NCBI GenBank assembly: GCA_934567355.1
Contig: CAKTJC010000006.1
Span: 40,035 to 104,034 of the forward strand
From: an uncultured Oscillospiraceae bacterium
GTDB lineage: Bacteria; Bacillota; Clostridia; Oscillospirales; Oscillospiraceae
Direction of reading: 5' to 3'
Length of the DNA stretch: 64,000 bases
The notes below the pieces were generated by a model. It did no database searches and had not been told where the DNA came from. It saw nothing but the letters and a program-made list of their open reading frames with translations. This document shows positions 25,924-34,769 of this stretch, piece after piece. The translations under genes and the position numbers were made by a program. Within the stretch, counting starts at the first letter, position 1; each line of letters starts with the position of its first letter.

Positions 25924-27591
25924 TCAGCCGACGATGCTGGAGTACTGCTCGTTGACTTCCTTGGTCCAGTCAGCGCCGCCCAGGCTGTTCCAGGTCTGCT
26001 TGAAGCTTTCCCAGTCGGCCTCGGTCTTCTGACCCATGATGTATTCGATCACGAAGGAAGTGGTGATGTCGGACAGCGTGGAGGAAGCGAGCTGCTCGGT
26101 GGCAGTGGCGGGGCCGTAGAAGTAGTTGGGCTCATAGAAGCCGGTCTCACGTGCCTGCAGGCCCATGTCGATGCCCATGTTCTTCTCCAGACGGCTCTTG
26201 TACATGCCCCAGGAGGTGCCGCGCTGCTCGGAGTTGTTGCCGTTGACCAGCCAGTCTTCCATGTAGCCGTACATCTCTTTTTCGTACTCGACCTTCAGGG
26301 AATCGGGGTCCTTTGCCTCGTAGGCAGCCCAGATCTCAGGACGGTAGGTTGCCCAGGGCACGGGGAAGTAGACATAAGCAGGCAGGTAGAAGATGGCACC
26401 GCCGTTGGCAGCCAGGTGTCTGCCTTCGAAGATGGACTTGTCGGTGGGGCAGTTGTCGTTGATGGCAAGTCCCAGGTTCAGCAGCTTAATCAGAGCTTCT
26501 TCCGCGTTCTTGGGCGCGTTCTTGGTAACGACATTGAAGAACTGGATGCTGGCCTGATTCATGGCAGGCTTGGATTTGCCGCCCAGGTTGGCCAGGTTGA
26601 TCTCGGCCCACTCGGCGTTGGGGTTGGCATCCTTGTTGTGGTTCAGGGGCCATGCGGGGATATAGTAGGTGCCGAAGGTAGCACCGACCTGGTCGCTGGT
26701 CACGCGCTCGGTGAACTGATCGGAGTTCCAGGTAGCAAAGTCGGGAGCCAGAGCGCCGTTATCGTACAGGTACTTCAGGCCGTTCAGAGCGTCCAGCATC
26801 TCGTCCTGCACAACGCCGTTGACCAGCTGGCCGTCCCGCATGATCCACTTGTTGGGATATGCGCCGTAGGCCTGGAAGTAAGCGGCCAGGGCAAAGTTGG
26901 TGTTCAGCACGCTGGAGGTGGAGCCAAGGCCGGCAGTGGCTTTGCCGCCGTTGACGGTGGGGCCGTACTCGGCAAACTTCACCAGCATTTCGTTCATTTC
27001 GTCCACATTGGTGGGCTCTTCCAGACCCAGAGCCTGCAGCCAGTCCTGACGGTAGTACAGGCCGGCAACGCCTTCGGTGGGATCCAAAGCGGCGGGAATG
27101 CCATACAGCTTGCCGTCACGGGAGGAGTACTGCATGGGAGCGTCGCCCAGGGAGGTCAGAACGCCGCGCAGGTCGCTGCTGGCGTACTTGTCGTAAGCAT
27201 CGGTCAGGTCGCGCAGGTAATCGCTGTCCATGAACTCATAGAAGTAGCCACTGCTCAGCATCACGATGTCGGGGATATCGCCGGAGCTGATCTGCAGAGC
27301 AAGACGCTCTTCCAGCTGGTCATTGGGAACCATCCACAGGAAGTTCAGCTCGATGTTCAGGAAATCCTTGGCGATCTGAACCAGGGAGTTGGTCTCGGGG
27401 GTGGTGCCTTCCTTCACGCCGCTGTCGGCATCCCAGCCGACGACAACGTTCAGCTTGACCGTCTCGTCAAAGGGGGTCATCCATTCCATGCCCTCGGGCA
27501 GGGCGGCATCGGTGGCGGAAGCGGGAAGCGCAATGCTGAGCGCCATGGCAACCGCGAGGATGAGTGCAAAGAGTTTTGTAGTCTTTTTCAC
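25924..27591 (-). CDS. Extracellular solute-binding protein, CUT1 sugar ABC transporter
   Basis: 555 residues, size and layout of LplA/YtcQ-type oligosaccharide-binding proteins. The N-terminus is a signal peptide (KLFALILAVAMALSIALPASA). There is no lipobox Cys, so cleavage by signal peptidase I and loss of a lipid anchor are predicted, unusual for a Gram-positive binding protein. The start is a GTG with AGAGGAGG seven bases upstream. The gene is divergent from the two permease genes and shares a symmetric control region with them. Typical family stretches are QISSGDIPDIVMLSSGYF and DGKLYGIPAALDPTEGVAGLYYRQDWLQALGL. Confidence 0.88.
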   Translation of the reverse strand: MKKTTKLFALILAVAMALSIALPASATDAALPEGMEWMTPFDETVKLNVVVGWDADSGVKEGTTPETNSLVQIAKDFLNIELNFLWMVPNDQLEERLALQISSGDIPDIVMLSSGYFYEFMDSDYLRDLTDAYDKYASSDLRGVLTSLGDAPMQYSSRDGKLYGIPAALDPTEGVAGLYYRQDWLQALGLEEPTNVDEMNEMLVKFAEYGPTVNGGKATAGLGSTSSVLNTNFALAAYFQAYGAYPNKWIMRDGQLVNGVVQDEMLDALNGLKYLYDNGALAPDFATWNSDQFTERVTSDQVGATFGTYYIPAWPLNHNKDANPNAEWAEINLANLGGKSKPAMNQASIQFFNVVTKNAPKNAEEALIKLLNLGLAINDNCPTDKSIFEGRHLAANGGAIFYLPAYVYFPVPWATYRPEIWAAYEAKDPDSLKVEYEKEMYGYMEDWLVNGNNSEQRGTSWGMYKSRLEKNMGIDMGLQARETGFYEPNYFYGPATATEQLASSTLSDITTSFVIEYIMGQKTEADWESFKQTWNSLGGADWTKEVNEQYSSIVG

Positions 27592-27657
27592 AGTAGTTCC
27601 TCCTCTTGATTTTCATTTGTTGATTTGTACAAAGTTACGCGCGCTTTGCATGCTTTA

Positions 27658-27686
27658 ATTGTACTCACTGCTAGAATCGTTTGCAA
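27658..27686 (-). promoter_or_regulatory. Promoter of the solute-binding protein gene
   Basis: On the minus strand TTGCAA (27686-27681) and TACAAT (27663-27658) are 17 bases apart. The mirror-image promoter lies at 28008-28036. The box is directly preceded by the left 41-base inverted repeat. Confidence 0.75.
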
Positions 27687-28010
27687 TCAATAGAAATTGA
27701 CATGGGATGCCGTTCTGTTTACATTTTCAATATTTCTGCATTTGTTTGCCTCTGTGTCAGGGCGTGTTTCTCAAGTGTCCCATCCGGGCAGCCCGGCAGA
27801 CAGGGCCGCGTAATATCTTAATGAAATTGCGGAAATATCCCCGTTTTCCGGTATCCGGCCCGCTTTTCCGGCAGTTGACCGCCTCCGCGCAGGGCGGAAA
27901 AGTGCAGCCCGGCGTGTGCCGGAGCTGTATTTCCATATAGAAATCCCGCCCGCGCCGGGGGATGTTCCGATGTAAACAGAACGGCATCCTATGTCAAGTT
28001 ATATTGATTG
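27684..28010. repeat. Pair of 41-base inverted repeats, probable activator sites
   Basis: The 41 bases at 27684-27724 match the reverse complement of 27970-28010 at 38 positions. The shared core reads GGATGCCGTTCTGTTTACAT. Each arm ends at or in the -35 box of an outward-facing promoter, so each sits where an activator such as the YesN-type regulator would bind. Each arm also contains an inward-facing TTGACA-N17-TACAT(T/C), which could act as a second promoter. The 245 bases between the arms contain no gene. Confidence 0.8.
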
Positions 28011-28036
28011 AAACTGCCTCTGGCGAAAGCTACAAT
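28008..28036 (+). promoter_or_regulatory. Promoter of the permease-glycan catabolic operon
   Basis: TTGAAA (28008-28013) and TACAAT (28031-28036) with 17 bases between. It is preceded by the right-hand 41-base inverted repeat and followed by a 160-base leader. Confidence 0.75.
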
Positions 28037-28195
28037 AAACCCATACATATGGGCAAAAAACTGTTAAATGTGTAGAAAAAGGTCACATGCCCGGTGCCCG
28101 GCAGGGAATACAGGCACTTTACCCAGGCCGGCACAGGCAAATCCAACCGTGCCTTTTCTGCACCGTAGCCCTCAGTCAAAGAAGGAGGAGACGTT

Positions 28196-29122
28196 ATGGG
28201 ACAACAACTCGCCACCAAGCGCACACGTAAAATCGTGATCTTCAAGAAGGAATTGCCACTGTATCTGATGCTGATCCCCGGTGTGGCATTCACCCTGATC
28301 TTTTCGTACCTTCCCATGTTCGGACTGACCATGGCCTTCCAGAATTTCACGCCCCTGCGCAGCTTTGCCAATTCCCCCTGGGTGGGCCTGAAGAATTTCC
28401 GGGACATGATGTCGCTGCCAACGTTCTGGAATGTGGTGGGCAATACGCTGTCCATTTCCATCTGCAAGATCATCCTGCGCCTGCTGGTGCCCCTGATCCT
28501 GGCGCTGCTGCTCAACGAAGTGATCCACCCCAAGTTCATGCGGGTCTCGCAGACCGTGTTTTTCCTGCCCTACTTCCTCTCCTGGGCCGTCATGAGCGGC
28601 GTGCTCCGGAGCCTGTTCCAGTACGACGGCATGATCAACGGATTGCTTTCCAAGTTCGGCATTGATCCGATCATGTTCCTGGGAAGCAATACCTGGTTCC
28701 CCATCATTATCATTGTGTCCGATGTATGGAAGGACATGGGCTATAACATGATCATCTTCCTGGCGGCCATCACCAATGTGGATCCCACGCTGCACGAATC
28801 CGCCGCTCTGGACGGCGCAAACCGCTGGCAGCAGATCTGGCACATCACCCTGCCCGCCATCCGCCCCATCGTTGTGATGCTCCTTGTGCTCTCTCTGGGC
28901 TCCGTGCTGAGCGCCGGTATGGAGCAGATCATGCTCCTGTACAACCCCATGGTCTACAAGAGCGCCGATATCATCGACACCCTCGTCTACCGTCTGGGCC
29001 TTGTCAATCACCAGTGGTCCCTGTCCGCCGCAGTCGGAATGATGAAATCCGTGATCTCCTTCATTCTGGTGGTCATCTCCTACCGGATTGCCTCGAAGCG
29101 CTTTAACTATCAGGTGTTCTGA
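28196..29122 (+). CDS. CUT1 ABC transporter permease (LplB-like)
   Basis: 308 residues with six membrane segments, and the cytoplasmic EAA loop that docks with the ATPase (HESAALDGANRWQQIWHITLPAIRP, about residues 199-223). N-terminal KELPLYLMLIPGVAFTLIFSYLPMFGLTMAFQNF is typical of LplB/YtePQ-type permeases for complex oligosaccharides. AAGGAGGAG precedes the ATG. It is the first gene of the plus-strand operon. No ATPase gene is nearby, so a shared MsmK-like ATPase elsewhere is presumed. Confidence 0.92.
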   Translation: MGQQLATKRTRKIVIFKKELPLYLMLIPGVAFTLIFSYLPMFGLTMAFQNFTPLRSFANSPWVGLKNFRDMMSLPTFWNVVGNTLSISICKIILRLLVPLILALLLNEVIHPKFMRVSQTVFFLPYFLSWAVMSGVLRSLFQYDGMINGLLSKFGIDPIMFLGSNTWFPIIIIVSDVWKDMGYNMIIFLAAITNVDPTLHESAALDGANRWQQIWHITLPAIRPIVVMLLVLSLGSVLSAGMEQIMLLYNPMVYKSADIIDTLVYRLGLVNHQWSLSAAVGMMKSVISFILVVISYRIASKRFNYQVF

Positions 29123-29211
29123 GCAAAGGGGACGGGCCTTTCCGTCCGCTGCACGGTCCCTGGAGAGGGACGGAAAAAACTACTACTTTATCACGCAAGG
29201 AGTATTTTGCT

Positions 29212-30096
29212 ATGAACCGCAAGAAAATGACGCCATTCCACGTGATCAACGGCATTTTCCTCAGCCTGCTGGTGGTCGTGTGTGTCCTGCCCATCATTCA
29301 TGTCATTGCCCTGTCCCTGTCCAACCGCACGGAGGCGGTGGCCGGCAACGTGACTTTCTATCCCATCGGCTTTACCCTGAACGCCTACCGCTACGTCATG
29401 GAAGACAGCCAGTTCTGGGCCTCGCTGGGTGTTACGCTCAAGCGCGTGGCCATCGGCGTTCCTGTAAATATTTTCCTGGTGGTCATGACGGCGTACCCGC
29501 TTTCCAAGCCGAATCAGAAATTCCACGGCAGAACCGTGTGCTCCTGGTTCTTTATCATCACCATGCTCTTCAACGGCGGCCTGATCCCCTCGTACATCGT
29601 GCTCAACAAGATGAGGCTCCTGAATACCATCTGGGCACTGACCCTGCCCGGCGCCATGAACATCGGCTACATGATCCTGATCATGAACTTCTTCCGGGGC
29701 GTCCCCTCGGAGATCGAGGACGCGGCGGTGATCGACGGCGCGACCCAGCCCCAGGTCCTGTTCAAGATCTACCTGCCCATGTGCCTGCCTGCGCTGGCGA
29801 CCATCATCCTCTTCGCCACCGTCGCCAACTGGAACTGCTGGATGGACGGCTACATGTACATGAACACTCCGGATAAGTATCCCCTGCAGACCTATCTGGC
29901 TACCATCCTCATGCAGTCCAAGAATAATATCGAGACCCTGATGACCCCGGATCAGCTGGCCAGAATGGCAAAGATCAGCGAAAAGACCATCGAGGCGGCG
30001 CAGATCCTGCTGGCGGCACTGCCGATCATGTGTGTGTATCCCTTCCTGCAGAAGTACTACACCAAGGGCATCGTGGTGGGCAGCGTCAAGGGCTAA
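29212..30096 (+). CDS. CUT1 ABC transporter permease (LplC-like)
   Basis: 294 residues with six membrane segments and the EAA loop EDAAVIDGATQPQVLFKIYLPMCLP. It pairs with the upstream permease and the divergent binding protein. The AGGAG site is ten bases before the ATG. The last residues (YTKGIVVGSVKG) match the usual end of LplC-type proteins. The gene is followed two bases later by the CBM9-like gene. Confidence 0.92.
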   Translation: MNRKKMTPFHVINGIFLSLLVVVCVLPIIHVIALSLSNRTEAVAGNVTFYPIGFTLNAYRYVMEDSQFWASLGVTLKRVAIGVPVNIFLVVMTAYPLSKPNQKFHGRTVCSWFFIITMLFNGGLIPSYIVLNKMRLLNTIWALTLPGAMNIGYMILIMNFFRGVPSEIEDAAVIDGATQPQVLFKIYLPMCLPALATIILFATVANWNCWMDGYMYMNTPDKYPLQTYLATILMQSKNNIETLMTPDQLARMAKISEKTIEAAQILLAALPIMCVYPFLQKYYTKGIVVGSVKG

Positions 30097-30098
30097 AA

Positions 30099-30653
30099 AT
30101 GACGAACACTGCCATTTCCATCACACAATTCCCCTGGGGCGGCAGCCGCCGTCCCGGGGCCTTTGCAAGGGTGAGGCGCACAGCCGACGCCCTGCATTTC
30201 CGGCTGTGGTGCCTGGAGCCTGATCCCCGCATCACCTGCACCCGGCCAAACAGCATGGTCTGCCTGGACAGCTGCCTGGAGGTGTTCCTGAATCCCTTCC
30301 CGGCCTTTTCGGAAGATTATCTCAATTTCGAAATGAATGCATTGGGGACGCTTCTGCTGCAGAAGGGACCTGACCGGGCGCACCGCAGCTTCCCCAGTCC
30401 GGCGCTGGAGGACTACCCCCGGGTGCGTGCCGACCGAACGCCGGAGATGTGGAGCGTGGAGCTGGAGGTCCCCTTTGCCTTCCTGCGCCGGGTGTACGGC
30501 GCCGGCGCGCCTGACTGCCCCCAGAATCCGATCGGGAATTTTTACCAGTGCTCCGGCCCGCCGGAAGAGCGGTACGGCTGCTGGAGAGCGACCGGCACGC
30601 CCCGGCCGGATTTCCACCGCCCCGAATCCTTTGCTCCCATTCCGATGGAATGA
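30099..30653 (+). CDS. CBM9-like carbohydrate-binding domain protein
   Basis: About 184 residues. It resembles the CBM9-like/DOMON-type fold found next to glycoside hydrolases: DALHFRLWCLEPDPRI, CLDSCLEVFLNPFPAFSEDYLNFEMNALGTLLL and MWSVELEVPFAFLRRVYG. It has no signal peptide and no catalytic domain. The ATG is only two bases after the LplC-like stop, so it is clearly in the operon. A role in binding or epimerising an imported sugar in the cytoplasm cannot be decided. Confidence 0.6.
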   Translation: MTNTAISITQFPWGGSRRPGAFARVRRTADALHFRLWCLEPDPRITCTRPNSMVCLDSCLEVFLNPFPAFSEDYLNFEMNALGTLLLQKGPDRAHRSFPSPALEDYPRVRADRTPEMWSVELEVPFAFLRRVYGAGAPDCPQNPIGNFYQCSGPPEERYGCWRATGTPRPDFHRPESFAPIPME

Positions 30654-30710
30654 AAGAAATTTTAAAAGACTCTTACCCCCCATTTTAATACAAAACAGGA
30701 GGAACCATTT

Positions 30711-33176
30711 ATGTTTCACTTAACGCAAAAGAGCATTCCCAGCAGTGCGATCATTCTGGGCAGCCGCGCCACCTGGCTGGACCGTCATGCGGCGGAGGAG
30801 CTGCGCAGCTATGTCAAGAAAATCAGCGGCGCCACGTTGGTCATCACCAACGAGAGCTACCTGACCTCCGTCACCGGCGGCAAGATCCTCATCGGCCGCC
30901 CCTCCACCAGTGATGCAGTCAAGGCATTCGCCGCCAGCTGCCCCGATGTGCTGCCTGCCGAGAGCGAGACCGAAAATGACTGCGTTGCCTATGCGGTGCG
31001 CGGCGATGAGCTGGTCATCAGCGGCTCCAACGACCGCTCCGTGTACTACAGTGTCTGCCACCTGCTGCAGACCGAGTTCGGCGTGGGCTTCTACTGGGAC
31101 CGGGATGTATTCGAACAGAACCCCAGCCTGTCTCTGCCGGAGGGCCTGACCCTGGTGGAGCGTTCCGAGTTCAAAATGCGCCATACCATCGGCCAGTGGG
31201 TGTATAACCACGGCGCATTCCTGAACGAGACGGAGCGCCGGGAAGAGCTGGATAAGTACGCCCGCAATAAAATCAACTCCTACCGCCTGTACAGCTGGAA
31301 CAGCTACGCCCGGAAGAAGACCTTTATCGAGCTGGGGCTGAGCGGCGTGGAGATCACCGAAGAGGACATTGCCCGCCGTGACATGATCCGCGACTCCATC
31401 GAGTATGCCCAGGCGCTGGGCATGGAGGTCATGGTTCCTCTGGTGCCGGATGAGATGACGCTGGAATTCCGGGAACTGTATCCCAACGCCCGCTATTTCG
31501 GCTGCGAGTGGGTAAAGGACGACAACGCCGCCCCCCAGACGGTGCCCTGCCTCTACCCAGAGGATCCCATGTACAAGACGTTCATCCAGACCTTTGTCAA
31601 GGTTTGGATTGAGGCATACGGCCCCACCAGCAATTTTGTGTGCTGCCCCCCGGCGGAGCACCATATTTCCACCGGTGTGGAGGATTTCATCAACATTAAC
31701 ATCAATTATCCCAAGTATACCTATGAGGCACTGCATGATCTGATTCCCAGCGCCCGCCTGTTTTACGACGGCTGGGGCGTGCGCGCCAACACGCCGCCGA
31801 GTATCTGGACGATGCCCGGCGTCATGCAGCGGTTCGTGGACAACCTGCCGGATGAAGTGTATTTCCTGGATCTGTGGCCCAACCGCAAGGAGACCGACAG
31901 CACCTTCCGGGAGCCCATGTACCGGGATGCCAACTATGGCCCGCTGCGCAAGGCCCGTTACGTGCTGGAGCCTCTGAACGAATTCGGCGGCGATGATCAC
32001 ATGCACGGCGACTTCGGCCGCCACATTGAGGCCGCCAAGGAGATGACCGATCCCAACCTGGTCGTCCACGGCGACGGCTTCGGCAACTGCACCGAGCTGT
32101 GCGGCGTAAGCCTGCACTTCTTTGATTTGATTTTCCAGCTGGCATGGAAGCCCAGCAAAATCACCGTGGGCAGCTTCCTGATAGATTCTGCCCGCCGCCG
32201 TTACGGCAATCTCCCCAGAGAGGAAGGCCTCAAGGCCATGCAGGCATTGGAGCAGGCGGTTTACTGCGACCGGGACAGCTCCCACGCCCGCTATCAGAAG
32301 CGCTGCTATCTGTCCCGTGCCCAGCGCCGTCTGGTTCCTGTCACCGAGTCTCAGGAAGTGGCAGATCTGCTTGCCGGCTTTATGACCATCATGACCGCTC
32401 TGCCCGATGAACAGAAGACGGACGCCATCGGCCAGGATATGTACGATGTGATGCGCCAGTATATCACCGAAAACTTCAATATGCACCTGCGCTGCATGTT
32501 CGAGCTGTTCCTGTGCCGCAAGACCGCCGAAAACCTGCACGAGACCTTTGAACTCCATGCCACCATCTTGGAGCAGCTGCTGACCCAGCTGGAGACCATG
32601 ACCCGCGAGAACACCAAGATGTACGTGGAGACCTATGCCCGCCGGTTCCAGGGCCGTCCCTGCGACCCGGATATTTCCGGCGCCGACTGCAGCGCACCCG
32701 CTGACTTCCGCGCCTGGATGCGGGATCTGGGCACTACCTTTGCCCGGACCATTCCCAACCTGGTGGACTATGACAGCCAGGATTACCATGAGCTGATTTG
32801 CTATTACTATCATCCCAGAATCTCCGCCTGTATCGATACCCTGCGCAGCCTGCTGGATGACAACGGCGAAACGGCTCCCCAGACGGTGGATGCCACGCTG
32901 GAAGCGCGCTACCACACCATCGAGAACCATTGGATCGATGTGGGCTACCCTGTGACCGACGAGTGCGAAGCGACCCACCTGCCCCTGTGGCGTGCTGCCC
33001 AGAACGCATGGGATGTGCTGCATATCCTGCCGCTGAGGGAAGGCCTGGTGGACAACGGCAGCGTGGTGAAGGAAGTCATCGATGTGTTTGCAAGTTTCTC
33101 CGAAAACAGCAAGCCAAAGGAAGAGCGCTCCTGGGTCAGCGAGAACCCCTTTGCTTCCGACGACGGCGAGGCGTGA
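30711..33176 (+). CDS. Putative glycoside hydrolase, GH67-type N-domain with GH89-like region
   Basis: 821 residues, no signal peptide. The N-terminal 130 residues (ERS..KMRHT boundary) look like the alpha/beta domain preceding GH20, GH67 and GH89 barrels (AAEELRSYVKKISGATLVI ... SVYYSVCHLLQTEFGVGFYWDRD). The following region has YAQALGMEVMVPLVP, CLYPEDPMYKTFIQTFVKVWIEAYGP and FVCCPPAEHHIS. These resemble the order of motifs in GH89 alpha-N-acetylglucosaminidases, but the match is remote. AGGAGG precedes the ATG. In the operon it stands just before the seven-gene catabolic set. Alternative: an uncharacterised DUF4838-type protein. Confidence 0.55.
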   Translation: MFHLTQKSIPSSAIILGSRATWLDRHAAEELRSYVKKISGATLVITNESYLTSVTGGKILIGRPSTSDAVKAFAASCPDVLPAESETENDCVAYAVRGDELVISGSNDRSVYYSVCHLLQTEFGVGFYWDRDVFEQNPSLSLPEGLTLVERSEFKMRHTIGQWVYNHGAFLNETERREELDKYARNKINSYRLYSWNSYARKKTFIELGLSGVEITEEDIARRDMIRDSIEYAQALGMEVMVPLVPDEMTLEFRELYPNARYFGCEWVKDDNAAPQTVPCLYPEDPMYKTFIQTFVKVWIEAYGPTSNFVCCPPAEHHISTGVEDFINININYPKYTYEALHDLIPSARLFYDGWGVRANTPPSIWTMPGVMQRFVDNLPDEVYFLDLWPNRKETDSTFREPMYRDANYGPLRKARYVLEPLNEFGGDDHMHGDFGRHIEAAKEMTDPNLVVHGDGFGNCTELCGVSLHFFDLIFQLAWKPSKITVGSFLIDSARRRYGNLPREEGLKAMQALEQAVYCDRDSSHARYQKRCYLSRAQRRLVPVTESQEVADLLAGFMTIMTALPDEQKTDAIGQDMYDVMRQYITENFNMHLRCMFELFLCRKTAENLHETFELHATILEQLLTQLETMTRENTKMYVETYARRFQGRPCDPDISGADCSAPADFRAWMRDLGTTFARTIPNLVDYDSQDYHELICYYYHPRISACIDTLRSLLDDNGETAPQTVDATLEARYHTIENHWIDVGYPVTDECEATHLPLWRAAQNAWDVLHILPLREGLVDNGSVVKEVIDVFASFSENSKPKEERSWVSENPFASDDGEA

Positions 33177-33179
33177 TCC

Positions 33180-34289
33180 ATGGACATTTTTGAAGAGCTG
33201 AACCTGCATCGCTATATCAACGCCCAGGATACCTTTACCAAGTACGGCGCCAGCTGCATGAGTGCGGCCAGTCTGCGGGCCATGCGGGAGATCGCCTCCA
33301 GCTGCGTAGACCTGGCGGAAGTGCAGGAAAAAACCGGCGATGCGCTGGCAAAGCTGACCCATAACGAAGGTGCTTATATCTCCAACGGCGCGGCCAGCGG
33401 CATCATGATTGCCACCGCAGCTGCTCTCGCCGGTGACGATGAGGCCATTTACAATGCACTGCCTGAGATAACCGGCCCGCGCTCCGAAGTGATAATGTTT
33501 GCAGCACAGCGCAACCAATATGACCGCGGCTGCGCTGCTGTGGGGGCGAAGGTGCGCTACATCGGCACGGAAACCGCCGCGCCTACGGTGCAGGAGCTGG
33601 AAGAGACAATCACACCTGCCACAGCCGCCATTGTTTACTTTATCTTCTTTGGCCGGGATTACAGCCTGCCGCTGGAAACGGTGATCGAGGTGGCCCACCG
33701 GCACGACGTCCCCGTTTTTGTGGACGCTGCCGCGCAGAATCCCCCTGCCGCGAATCTGTGGAAATTCACCGAAATGGGCGCCGATCTGGTGGTGTTCAGC
33801 GGCGGCAAGACCATGCGCGGCCCCCAGGATTCCGGCCTGGTGGTGGGAAAGAAAGAATGGATCGCCCGCTGCCGCCGCTACGGGCCGCCAAAGGACGGCG
33901 TCTGCCGTGGCTGCAAGACCTCCCGGGAGGCGATCGTGGGCCTGTACAAAGCCGTGCAGCACTATCTTGCGCAGGATGAGGCCGCCGAACTGCGCCGCCT
34001 GAACGCCCGGTGCGGCAGCTTTGAGCGCACGCTGCGGGATTGCGGCTTCACCCAGATCACCCGCACCCAGGAGGGCCCCGTGGGGCAGTGCATGCCCCGT
34101 ACCTACGCGGTGATGCCCTTCGGCAGCGCGGAGTCCCTGGCGGACAAGATGCGTCGGGAGGGAATTTACATCGGAGCCGAAGAAGGCAACCGGATCCTGC
34201 TCAACCCGCTCATGGTTGCGCCGTCCCAGGTGAAGACGGTGTGCGGCGCACTGGTGCGGTGCATGCAGGAATTAAAGGAGGAAAACTGA
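33180..34289 (+). CDS. SelA/DgaE-like PLP-dependent ammonia-lyase candidate
   Basis: 369 residues of the SelA-like fold-type I PLP family. The likely Schiff-base Lys210 lies in VVFSGGKTMRGPQDSG. The Asp of the PLP site is in VPVFVDAAAQNPPAANLW. Length and motifs fit D-glucosaminate-6-phosphate ammonia-lyase (DgaE) relatives rather than true SelA, which is longer and is found with selB/selD. Such enzymes eliminate ammonia from 2-amino-2-deoxy aldonates. The two adjacent RidA-type genes fit, since RidA hydrolyses the enamine/imine product. The start is three bases after the GH89-like stop. Confidence 0.75.
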   Translation: MDIFEELNLHRYINAQDTFTKYGASCMSAASLRAMREIASSCVDLAEVQEKTGDALAKLTHNEGAYISNGAASGIMIATAAALAGDDEAIYNALPEITGPRSEVIMFAAQRNQYDRGCAAVGAKVRYIGTETAAPTVQELEETITPATAAIVYFIFFGRDYSLPLETVIEVAHRHDVPVFVDAAAQNPPAANLWKFTEMGADLVVFSGGKTMRGPQDSGLVVGKKEWIARCRRYGPPKDGVCRGCKTSREAIVGLYKAVQHYLAQDEAAELRRLNARCGSFERTLRDCGFTQITRTQEGPVGQCMPRTYAVMPFGSAESLADKMRREGIYIGAEEGNRILLNPLMVAPSQVKTVCGALVRCMQELKEEN

Positions 34290-34291
34290 GT

Positions 34292-34759
34292 ATGGGTGCA
34301 ACTGAAAAAAGAATGGAGCAGCTGGGCATTCAGCTGCAGCAGACGGATTGGCGCGGCAAGGGTGCCGTGGAGGCCGTTTTTGCAGGAGATTTACTGTACA
34401 TTTCCGCCCACTACCCGATGGATGAAAACGGGAAGCCGGTTTATGTTGGCCGTGTCGGGGCCGAAATCGATGAAGCCACCGCTTACCAGGCGGCGCGGCT
34501 GTGCGGGCTGAACATGCTGCGCACCATCCAGGCCTATATCGGGAGCCTGGACCGGGTGGATTATTTCGTCAAGGCCCTGGGCCTTGTAAACAGTGCTGGC
34601 GACTTTTACAATATGCCCCCGGTGATGAACGGCTTCTCTGACCTGATGGTGGAGATTTTCGGCCATCGCGGGCAGCACGCCCGTGCGGCCATGGGTGCCT
34701 ATGTCCTGCCCGGCAATATGCCCGTCAGCGTGGATGCCATCATCAAGGTACGCAGATAA
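34292..34759 (+). CDS. RidA-family protein 1
   Basis: 155 residues of the RidA/YjgF/YER057c family. The fold segments are present: GDLLYISAHYPMDENGKPVYVGRVGAEI, ARLCGLNMLRTIQAYIGSLDRVDYFVKALGLVNS and PVSVDAIIKV. RidA enzymes hydrolyse reactive imines and enamines made by PLP lyases. In the canonical RidA an Arg near residue 105 binds the substrate carboxylate; here a corresponding Arg is not obvious in the C-terminal third (GHRGQHARAAMGAYVLPG contains candidates). It follows the PLP enzyme with an AAAGGAGG site. Confidence 0.82.
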   Translation: MGATEKRMEQLGIQLQQTDWRGKGAVEAVFAGDLLYISAHYPMDENGKPVYVGRVGAEIDEATAYQAARLCGLNMLRTIQAYIGSLDRVDYFVKALGLVNSAGDFYNMPPVMNGFSDLMVEIFGHRGQHARAAMGAYVLPGNMPVSVDAIIKVRR

Positions 34760-34769
34760 GGAGGGGCGC

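Noticed and set aside
27684..28010. A transposable element with 41-base terminal repeats
   Set aside because: The repeats fit exactly upstream of two matching outward promoters and no transposase or target duplication is seen; a regulatory explanation is simpler.
33180..34289. Selenocysteine synthase SelA
   Set aside because: Too short and in a sugar operon without selB, selD or tRNA-Sec; DgaE-like ammonia-lyase fits better.
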